Assembly: GCF_004217095.1 (NCBI RefSeq)
Contig: NZ_SHKO01000001.1
Span: forward strand, 2,433,652-2,497,651
Origin: Advenella incenata
GTDB taxonomy: Bacteria; Pseudomonadota; Gammaproteobacteria; Burkholderiales; Burkholderiaceae_B
DNA length: 64,000 nucleotides
Direction of reading: 5' to 3'
The translations under genes and the position numbers were made by a program. This document shows positions 57,801 to 64,000 of the stretch, in pieces. Below the pieces are notes generated by a model, which saw nothing but the letters and a program-made list of their open reading frames with translations, searched no databases and was not told where the DNA came from. Numbering within the stretch: the stretch's first letter is position 1; each line of letters begins with the position of its first letter.

Positions 57801-60800
57801 GCATCCCCATTGGCTTGCAGGTTCCAGCCCTTATTGACCTCGGCAGTAGTCGATGCCAGGGTAGTGTTCAAATCACCCAGCGCATCGTTCACATTCGTGA
57901 AGGTCTTGTCGCCAACATTCAGCGAAGGTACAACCACGCCGGTATCCGGGTTGAAGGTGCTATCGCCACCGAATGCCGCAGCAGTGCTGTTACCCACGGC
58001 AAACAGCTGGCTGGCATTGATGCCATCCTTGCTGTCGGCAGACAGTGTGCCCGGTGCTACATTGGTCAGCTTCTTGTCCTGCATATCAATGCCGGTGCTG
58101 CCGATAACAGGCCCACCATTGTTGATTGTCAAGCTATCGACAGTAAGATCAGGTGTCACGTTGATCTTGATTGCACCACTGTCGTTGACCAGCGCAATAT
58201 TATCACCGGCGGTAAAGTTCACCTTGTTATCGGCGCTGCTCAATGTCTTGACATCAGCACCATCGATCTGCGTCACAATCTCTTGCAAGGCGGAATCAGC
58301 CTTGGTCAGGCTGGTCTTGACCGCATCGCTCAGATCAACACCGTAGGTCGTCAGGTTGGTCGCATCGTCCGTTGTTGACGTAACGACAATCTTGTCGGAA
58401 CCGCCGGAAACCGCAGTGCCTTTGGCATTGACCGTATAGATCGCCTGCCCGTTGGCTCCTTCAGTCTTCTGAACGCTGGCAATATTGGTGCCTGCCGCAA
58501 CCTCACTTGCAGCTGCGCCTGCCACAGCATTCAACTGGTTCAGATTGACCGCATCCGTGCCTTCGGTGCCATTGGCTACACCAGCGATTTTCTTGCCTCC
58601 GGCATCAATACCCGATTTCTTGACGTTCGGACCGCCGGTAATAGTCAGGCCATCGCCATTGACCAGTGTGTCACCGACCTGGATAGAGTCGATATTGAGA
58701 TTGCGATTCAGACCTACCGTCAGGTTCCTATCGGTTTTTCCAACGACAATATTGTTGTCACCTGTTGCTGGCGAGAGGTCTACCGTCTCACCCGGCGCAA
58801 TATTGATACTGTCGCTACCATTGGCTGTCAGATTCCAGCCCTGGTTGGCTGTTTGCTTGACTGCGTCCAACTGGCTGACGTTAACCGCATCCTTCGGACC
58901 CGTTCCATCGGCAATACCAGTGATCTTCTTGTCGTTCATATTGATGCCATCAACATTGAAGATCGGCCCGCCATTGTTGATTGTCAGACTGTCGGCGGTC
59001 AGATCAGGTTTCACACCAATCTTGATTGCACCACTGTCGTTAGTCAGCGCAATATTGTCACCGGAGGTAAAGTTCACCTTGTTATCGGCGCTGCTCAATG
59101 TCTTGACATCAGCACCATCGATCTGCGTCACAATCTCTTGCAAGGCGGAATCAGCCTTGGTCAGGCTGGTCTTGACCGCATCGCTCAAATCAACACCGTA
59201 GGTCGTCAGGTTGGTCGCATCGTCCGTTGTTGACGTAACGACAATCTTGTCAGAACCGCCGGAAACCGCAGCGCCTTTGGCATTGACCGTATAGATCGCC
59301 TGCCCGTTAGCTCCCTCGGTTTTCTGGACGCTGGCAATATTGGTGCCTGCCGCAACCTCACTTGCAGCGGCGCCTGCCACAGCGTTCAACTGATTCAGAT
59401 TGACCGCATCCGTGCCTTCGGTGCCATTGGCTACACCAGCGATTTTCTTGCCGCCCATGTCAATGCCGGCACTGTTGATAACAGGGCCACCATTGATCGT
59501 CAAGCTGTCGGCGGTCAATGTAGGCGTGGTGGCAATCGTCAGATCATTGCCATTACGAGTCACATTGATGTTTGTGCCATCAAGGAATTGAACCTTATCG
59601 CCAGGCGCCACTTTAGTCGCGGCATCCCCATTGGCTTGCAGGTTCCAGCCCTTATTGACCTCGGCAGTAGTCGATGCCAGGGTAGTGTTCAAGTCACCCA
59701 GCGCATCGTTCACATTCGTGAAGGTCTTGTCGCCAACATTCAGCGAGGGTACAACCACGCCGGTATCCGGGTTGAATACACTATCGCCGCCGAATGCTGC
59801 AGCGGTGCTGTTACCCACGGCAAACAGCTGGCTGGCATTGACCCCATCCTTGCTGTCAGCCGACAGTGTGCCCGGTGCTACATAGGTCAGCTTCTTGTCC
59901 TTCATGTCAACGCCGGTGCTACCGATAACGGGACCACCGTTGTTGATTGTCAGACTATCGGCCGTCAATGCAGGCGTGGTTGCAATTGTCAGGTCATTAC
60001 CATTACGCGTCACATTGATGTTTGTGCCATCAATGAACTGAACGGTATCGCCCAGCGCCACCTTGCTGGCAGCATCGCCATTGGCTTGCAGATTCCACCC
60101 TTTGGACGCTTCGGACAAGGCATTGTCCGCAATTGTCTTGACGCCATCCAGTTGCGAGAAGTTCACCGCATCACCCGGTGCGCTGCCATCGGCCACATTG
60201 GTGACTTTCTTGCCACCCATGTCAATGCCGGCACCGTTGATAACGGGACCACCGTTGTTGATTGTCAGACTATCGACGGTCAGATCAGGTTTCACACCAA
60301 TCTTGATTGCACCACTGTCGTTAGTCAGCGCAATATTGTCACCGGAGGTAAAGTTCACCTTGTTATCGGCGCTGCTCAATGTCTTGACATCAGCACCATC
60401 GATCTGCGTCACAATCTCTTGCAAGGCGGAATCAGCCTTGGTCAGGCTGGTCTTGACCGCATCGCTCAGATCAACACCGTAAGTCGTCAGATTGGTCGCA
60501 TCGTCCGTTGTTGACGTAACGACAATCTTGTCAGAACCGCCGGAAACCGCAGCGCCTTTGGCATTGACCGTATAGATCGCCTGCCCGTTAGCGCCTTCAG
60601 TCTTCTGAACGCTGGCAATATTGGTGCCTGCCGCAACCTCACTTGCAGCGGCGCCTGCCACAGCGTTCAACTGGTTCAGATTGATCGCATCTGTGCCTTC
60701 GGTGCCATTGGCTACACCAGCGATTTTCTTGCCGCCCATGTCAATGCCAGCACCGTTGATAACAGGCCCGCCGTTGTTGATTGTCAGACTATCTGCCGTC

Positions 60801-63800
60801 AATGCAGGCGTGGTTGCAATTGTCAGGTCATTACCATTACGCGTCACATTGATGTTTGTGCCATCAATGAACTGAACGGTATCGCCCAGCGCCACCTTGC
60901 TGGCAGCATCGCCATTGGCTTGCAGATTCCACCCTTTGGACGCTTCGGACAAGGCATTGTCCGCAATTGTCTTGACGCCATCCAGTTGCGAGAAGTTCAC
61001 CGCATCACCCGGTGCGCTGCCATCGGCCACATTAGTGACTTTCTTGCCACCCATGTCAATGCCGGCACCGTTGATAACGGGACCACCGTTGTTGATTGTC
61101 AGACTATCGGCGGTCAGATCAGGTTTCACGCCAATCTTGATTGCACCACTGTCGTTAGTCAGCGCAATATTATCACCGGCGGTAAAGTTCACCTTGTTAT
61201 CGGCGCTGCTCAATGTCTTGACATCAGCACCATCGATCTGCGTCACAATCTCTTGCAAGGCGGAATCAGCCTTGGTCAGGCTGGTCTTGACCGCATCGCT
61301 CAGATCAACACCGTAGGTCGTCAGGTTGGTCGCTTCGTCCGTTGTTGACGTAACGGCAATCTTGTCGGAACCGCCGGAAACCGCAGTGCCTTTGGCATTG
61401 ACCGTATAGATCGCCTGCCCGTTAGCTCCCTCGGTTTTCTGGACGCTGGCAATATTGGTGCCTGCCGCAACCTCACTTGCAGCGGCGCCTGCCACAGCGT
61501 TCAACTGATTCAGATTGACCGCATCCGTGCCTTCGGTGCCATTGGCTACACCAGCGATTTTCTTGCCGCCCATGTCAATGCCAGCACCGTTGATAACAGG
61601 CCCGCCGTTGTTGATTGTCAGACTATCTGCCGTCAATGCAGGCGTGGTTGCAATTGTCAGGTCATTACCATTACGCGTCACATTGATGTTTGTGCCATCA
61701 ATGAACTGAACGGTATCGCCCAGCGCCACCTTGCTGGCAGCATCGCCATTGGCTTGCAGATTCCACCCTTTGGACGCTTCGGACAAGGCATTGTCCGCAA
61801 TTGTCTTGACGCCATCCAGTTGCGAGAAGTTCACCGCATCACCCGGTGCGCTGCCATCGGCCACATTAGTGACTTTCTTGCCACCCATGTCAATGCCGGC
61901 ACCGTTGATAACAGGGCCGCCATTGTTGATCGTCAGGCTATCTGCCGTCAATGCAGGCGTGGTGGCAATCGTCAGGTCATTACCGTTGCGAGTTACGTTG
62001 ATATTGGTGCCATCAAGGAACCTTACCTTATCGCCAGGCGCCACTTTGGTCGCAGTATCCCCATTGGCTTGCAGATTCCACCCTTTGGACGCTTCGGACA
62101 AGGCATTGTCCGCAATTGTCTTGACACCATCCAATTGTGAGAAGTTCACCGCATCACCCGGTGCGCTGCCATCACCCACATTAGTGATTTTATTACCACC
62201 CATATCAACTTTGCCGCCAGAAGCAACAGTTAAGCCGCCTGCACCGATGCTCACCTTGTTAAAGGAAACATCATCTTTCGTTTCAAAGGTGAACGCTTTA
62301 TCGGCCTGGGTAAGCTTGATATTTTTACCGGCAATGTAGTTCACCGTATCGCCGGCTTTTACAGGGCTTTCCCCATTGCTAGAAACTTCACCATCTGCGG
62401 TTGCACTGGCGTTAACGTTAAAGTGGCTTTCATTAATGGCGTTGGCGACAGACCCTGCGGTCACCAGCTTGCCGTTACCTACATCGCCATTGTCTATACT
62501 TACTTTGCCATCTGTGACAGAAAGCGTGGCGGTCTTGGCAGAAATTTTTAAGGTACCATCACCTTGCATAGCAGTGCTAATGGTATCCTCACCAAATACT
62601 TTTAAGGTGCTGCCCAATTTTCTGGCCGTAGTGGAGCCATCATCTGTCTCAAAGGTAATGGGTTGAGTAACTGCAGTATTTAAAGCACTTAGTGCATCGC
62701 CTACATTGTTGTAGTTTTTGCTTTTTTCCTCTGATGGTTTGCCATCCACAAGGTTATAGCTCGGGGCAGTGACGGCGCCGGTTGCTCTACCGTTTTCTGT
62801 TACAAGTGTAGAGCCACCGCCTAAGTAGTTTGCGAGGTCAGCGCCTTGGGCTTTGTTTTCGCCAAGTGCTCCAATCGATTCGATGACTCTTCTCGCATCT
62901 GCTGGTTTACGGTTATCTTTGGCACTGCCCACATAGATGTCACTACCTAAGCTGATCTCATTGGTCTCGGTATGTACAGTAGTATTTCCCCCCACAATAT
63001 CGTTTAAGGTGCGGACAGCGTTTAAGCTTCGTTGTGCCATCTCGTTGGTCACAAAAAGTTGGCTTCCATTAATGGCATCGGTGGAACTACTTGAGATTTT
63101 GCCAGCGGCGACGTTTTGGATTTGACGCTCCTCACCACTACTCCCCACAGAAACTACGCCTATCGGATTGGTTCCTGCGAATGATTTGGTGAAAGGGGTA
63201 CCTGTTGCAGGAGTATAGGTATAATTAGCAACAGGTGTTGGTGCAGTGGTTCTTGAATTGGCGCCGAGGGCGACGGAGTTGCCAGAATCAGCGATGGCCC
63301 TAGAACCTAAAGCGATGTCATCATTACCTGAAGCCCTGGCACCATAACCTTGGGCGATGGTACCAGTATATAAAGCTTGGGCTGTGGCACCTAAAGCGAT
63401 AGATTGTCCTGCGGTAGCTCTAGCACTGCTACCCAATGCGATGGAGTCCTCTCCTGTTGCCTGCGTATTGGTTTGCGCTGTATACATAAGTGCACTGTTC
63501 TGAAGTCCACTACCCACTGCAGGTGTTTGCGCTGCACCAATGGCAATACCTCGTTTCCCTGTCGCAGTGGCAGAGTGTCCCATGGCTAATGAAGACTCAC
63601 CAGTGGCAGCGGCAACGTTACCAAAAGACATGGCAAATGGGCCTTTTGAGACCGCCTGTCTTCCCACGGCGATACTGCTGTCGCCTGCGGCATGGCTTCT
63701 GGGGCCAACCGATATGGCTGAGTGCGCTGCACGCGCCCAAGTACCAACAGCTACCCCCACATCGCCACTACTGGTCCCTGACCCTAATGCTACCGCACCT

Positions 63801-63934
63801 AGCTTAACTTGCGAGCCGCGACCTATGGCAATACCCGCTTCTTTCCTTAATGCTAAGGCACCGTATTTTCCTGAGTTGTCGTATTCCAACCCTGTTGGAA
63901 CTTCAGTAAGCGTTCGGGGAACACATATTGACAC
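54872..63934 (-). CDS. Trimeric autotransporter adhesin (YadA-like), cut at its N-terminus by an insertion sequence
   Basis: An open frame of 3,020 residues; about 3,010 are adhesin. The C-terminus is the YadA anchor (YLPGKSMFALATARYVGQQG, ending GYQW), a four-strand barrel segment. The stalk is a chain of neck and coiled-coil repeats with DAVNFSQL, DAVNLNQL and DGVNASQL necks. The N-terminal part is a YadA-like head of repeated [S/G]xALGxxA motifs (SIALGSSARATAGQ). There is no signal peptide: the first ten codons of the frame come from the inserted element, and the adhesin's own sequence begins at 63905. As it stands the protein could not be secreted. Unless a full copy exists elsewhere, it is best treated as disrupted. 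Confidence 0.9.
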   Translation of the reverse strand: MSICVPRTLTEVPTGLEYDNSGKYGALALRKEAGIAIGRGSQVKLGAVALGSGTSSGDVGVAVGTWARAAHSAISVGPRSHAAGDSSIAVGRQAVSKGPFAMSFGNVAAATGESSLAMGHSATATGKRGIAIGAAQTPAVGSGLQNSALMYTAQTNTQATGEDSIALGSSARATAGQSIALGATAQALYTGTIAQGYGARASGNDDIALGSRAIADSGNSVALGANSRTTAPTPVANYTYTPATGTPFTKSFAGTNPIGVVSVGSSGEERQIQNVAAGKISSSSTDAINGSQLFVTNEMAQRSLNAVRTLNDIVGGNTTVHTETNEISLGSDIYVGSAKDNRKPADARRVIESIGALGENKAQGADLANYLGGGSTLVTENGRATGAVTAPSYNLVDGKPSEEKSKNYNNVGDALSALNTAVTQPITFETDDGSTTARKLGSTLKVFGEDTISTAMQGDGTLKISAKTATLSVTDGKVSIDNGDVGNGKLVTAGSVANAINESHFNVNASATADGEVSSNGESPVKAGDTVNYIAGKNIKLTQADKAFTFETKDDVSFNKVSIGAGGLTVASGGKVDMGGNKITNVGDGSAPGDAVNFSQLDGVKTIADNALSEASKGWNLQANGDTATKVAPGDKVRFLDGTNINVTRNGNDLTIATTPALTADSLTINNGGPVINGAGIDMGGKKVTNVADGSAPGDAVNFSQLDGVKTIADNALSEASKGWNLQANGDAASKVALGDTVQFIDGTNINVTRNGNDLTIATTPALTADSLTINNGGPVINGAGIDMGGKKIAGVANGTEGTDAVNLNQLNAVAGAAASEVAAGTNIASVQKTEGANGQAIYTVNAKGTAVSGGSDKIAVTSTTDEATNLTTYGVDLSDAVKTSLTKADSALQEIVTQIDGADVKTLSSADNKVNFTAGDNIALTNDSGAIKIGVKPDLTADSLTINNGGPVINGAGIDMGGKKVTNVADGSAPGDAVNFSQLDGVKTIADNALSEASKGWNLQANGDAASKVALGDTVQFIDGTNINVTRNGNDLTIATTPALTADSLTINNGGPVINGAGIDMGGKKIAGVANGTEGTDAINLNQLNAVAGAAASEVAAGTNIASVQKTEGANGQAIYTVNAKGAAVSGGSDKIVVTSTTDDATNLTTYGVDLSDAVKTSLTKADSALQEIVTQIDGADVKTLSSADNKVNFTSGDNIALTNDSGAIKIGVKPDLTVDSLTINNGGPVINGAGIDMGGKKVTNVADGSAPGDAVNFSQLDGVKTIADNALSEASKGWNLQANGDAASKVALGDTVQFIDGTNINVTRNGNDLTIATTPALTADSLTINNGGPVIGSTGVDMKDKKLTYVAPGTLSADSKDGVNASQLFAVGNSTAAAFGGDSVFNPDTGVVVPSLNVGDKTFTNVNDALGDLNTTLASTTAEVNKGWNLQANGDAATKVAPGDKVQFLDGTNINVTRNGNDLTIATTPTLTADSLTINGGPVINSAGIDMGGKKIAGVANGTEGTDAVNLNQLNAVAGAAASEVAAGTNIASVQKTEGANGQAIYTVNAKGAAVSGGSDKIVVTSTTDDATNLTTYGVDLSDAVKTSLTKADSALQEIVTQIDGADVKTLSSADNKVNFTSGDNIALTNDSGAIKIGVKPDLTADSLTINNGGPIFNVDGINMNDKKITGIADGTGPKDAVNVSQLDAVKQTANQGWNLTANGSDSINIAPGETVDLSPATGDNNIVVGKTDRNLTVGLNRNLNIDSIQVGDTLVNGDGLTITGGPNVKKSGIDAGGKKIAGVANGTEGTDAVNLNQLNAVAGAAASEVAAGTNIASVQKTEGANGQAIYTVNAKGTAVSGGSDKIVVTSTTDDATNLTTYGVDLSDAVKTSLTKADSALQEIVTQIDGADVKTLSSADNKVNFTAGDNIALVNDSGAIKINVTPDLTVDSLTINNGGPVIGSTGIDMQDKKLTNVAPGTLSADSKDGINASQLFAVGNSTAAAFGGDSTFNPDTGVVVPSLNVGDKTFTNVNDALGDLNTTLASTTAEVNKGWNLQANGDAATKVAPGDKVQFLDGTNINVSRDGNDLTIATTPALTADSLTINGGPVISGAGIDMGGKKVTGIANGTEGTDAVNLNQLNAVAGAAASEVAAGTNIASVQKTEGANGQAIYTVNAKGTAVSGGSDKIAVTSTTDDATNLTTYNVDLSDAAKSSLTKADSALQSIVTQIDGADVKTLSSADNKVNFTSGDNIALVNDNGAIKINVTPDLTVDSLTINNGGPVIGSTGIDMQDKKLTNVAPGTLSADSKDGVNASQLFAVGNSTAAAFGGDSTFNPDTGVVVPSLNVGDKTFTNVNDALSDLNTTLASTTAEVNKGWNLQANGDTATKVAPGDKVQFLDGTNINVTRTGNDLTIATWADLKADSLTINNGGPVIGSTGIDMQDKKLTNVAPGTLSADSKDGVNASQLFAVGNSTAAAFGGDSTFNPDTGVVVPSLNVGDKTFTNVNDALGDLNTTLASTTAEVNKGWNLQANGDAATKVAPGDKVQFLDGTNINVTRTGNDLTIATWADLKADSLTINNGGPVFNVDGINMNDKKLTNVAAGTLSADSKDGVNAGQLFTVGDSTAQALGGDSIFDPVTGKVTAGLKIGDKTFNNVNSALTAINDNVTSVATRGWDIAGATGVVGSVATGGQVQFLAGDNHTKVNVAQENGISKVTVSTAASPLQYSDTANANGQNAAAAPFEVTNSVTLVGKDAAAPVSLNNVAKATLSEDSLQAVNGQQLYGLGNSIANTLGGGTYFNADTGTLSTKIRVDGSEYNSVADALDNIGRVANGGWNLQLNNDTPQKVGSGATVGFNQGSNIQLTRDGNQVTVATAPNVTFESVKADRLEGDVVSAKSYLGVIDGPALTQQGIDAAGKPISNVGPGDISEGSTDAVTGGQLYSLAGGTAAAINRLQSNLDRVAKDANAGSATAGAMANLPQAYLPGKSMFALATARYVGQQGFAAGLSKVSDNGNWIIKGSVSGNTRGKTMVGAGIGYQW
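56250..57150 (-). repeat. 450-bp tandem repeat in the adhesin stalk
   Basis: Two nearly identical 450-base (150-codon) units lie head to tail; the sequence at 56251-56350 recurs at 56701-56800. Each encodes one KGWNLQANGD block, one TFTNVNDAL block and one VNASQLFAVGN neck. Single-unit variants recur near 57810 and 59631. Confidence 0.8.
59938..61925 (-). repeat. 834-bp tandem repeat in the adhesin stalk
   Basis: A unit of 834 bases (278 codons) is repeated about 2.4 times: the sequences at 60063, 60897 and 61731 start the same way, and the third copy departs after roughly 61,910. Each unit encodes a KGWNLQANGD block, two neck motifs and an SGGSDKI block. Confidence 0.85.
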
Positions 63935-64000
63935 GGCCGCGTTAACGGCCGTTGTCTTTTAGTGGGTAGATTCAGGCGTCCAGTTGTGCGGTAACAGTTC
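63906..64000 (-). mobile_element. End of an IS66-family insertion element (continues past the right edge)
   Basis: The boundary on the plus strand is GTAAGCGTTCGGGG, and IS66-family ends begin GTAA. The element's interior reads, on the minus strand, a transposase C-terminus. The adhesin frame resumes immediately to its left. An 8-bp target duplication would be GAACTTCA (63898-63905) if intact on the far side, which is outside the window. Confidence 0.65.
63959..64000 (-). CDS. IS66-family transposase, last 13 codons only
   Basis: The minus strand reads ELLPHNWTPESTH and a TAA stop at 63961-63959. An LLPxN motif close to the stop is typical of the C-terminal domain of IS66 transposases (TnpC). 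The frame is the same as that of the downstream adhesin, separated only by the stop. The short length means the identification relies on this motif plus the GTAAGCG end. Confidence 0.55.
   Translation of the reverse strand, partial: ELLPHNWTPESTH

Noticed and set aside
59938..61925. CRISPR-like repeat array
   Set aside because: Units are hundreds of bases long, in frame and coding for adhesin; there are no short repeats with unique spacers and no cas genes.

Overview
This window looks like chromosome from a betaproteobacterium of the Burkholderiales, family Alcaligenaceae. The GC content is moderate, and there are tctC/Bug-type and TRAP solute-binding proteins, a Urt urea transporter joined to a complete urease operon, and CaiB-type CoA-transferase clusters. 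A tsdBA-like thiosulfate dehydrogenase locus at the left edge would suit a sulfur-oxidising genus such as Advenella; that genus assignment is an inference, not something read directly from the sequence.

Layout. (1) 1-1004: a minus-strand pair of c-type cytochromes (tsdB, then the first 90 codons of tsdA). (2) 1.4-13.3 kb: a plus-strand nitrogen-scavenging block, urtABCDE-ureDA-ureJ-ureBCEFG, preceded by a near-perfect sigma-54 promoter. It imports urea, hydrolyses it, and matures the nickel enzyme. (3) 13.4-24.1 kb: housekeeping genes: an ArnT-like glycosyltransferase, L-serine dehydratase, yhdP, glnE and queH. (4) 24.3-26.7 kb: exbD-exbB-tonB behind a Fur-box-like site. (5) 27-31.7 kb: a cold-shock protein, clpB with a heat-shock-type promoter, a PIN-domain protein and an NRDE protein. 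(6) 31.8-38.6 kb: a LysR regulator, a polar-amino-acid-type ABC importer, a divergent FCD-type GntR regulator with two TGGTNNNACCA operators, and a UxaA/GarD-type dehydratase.

(7) 38.8-46.3 kb: a minus-strand catabolic operon of unknown substrate: TRAP binding protein, fused TRAP permease, SDR, thiolase-like protein, acyl-CoA ligase and two different PPC/DUF296 proteins. (8) 46.6-49.2 kb: a metallophosphatase, two small charged lipoproteins and a CsbD/DUF883-like protein. (9) 49.5-53.5 kb: a second CoA-linked cluster: CaiB-type CoA-transferase, Bug-type binding protein, crotonase, LysR. (10) 53.9-64 kb: a TpgA-like peptidoglycan-anchoring lipoprotein and a roughly 3,000-residue trimeric autotransporter adhesin built from long tandem repeats.

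The right edge is the most notable point. The adhesin's upstream end is cut off at base 63905 by what appears to be the end of an IS66-family element. It starts GTAAGCG and carries the last 13 codons of a transposase, so the adhesin has lost its signal peptide in this sequence. Other structure worth attention: an operon with twin PPC proteins, paired operators next to the UxaA gene, a 60-bp nested dyad between a crotonase and a LysR gene, a four-unit 15-bp tandem repeat after the dehydratase, and a cluster of large inverted repeats downstream of tpgA.
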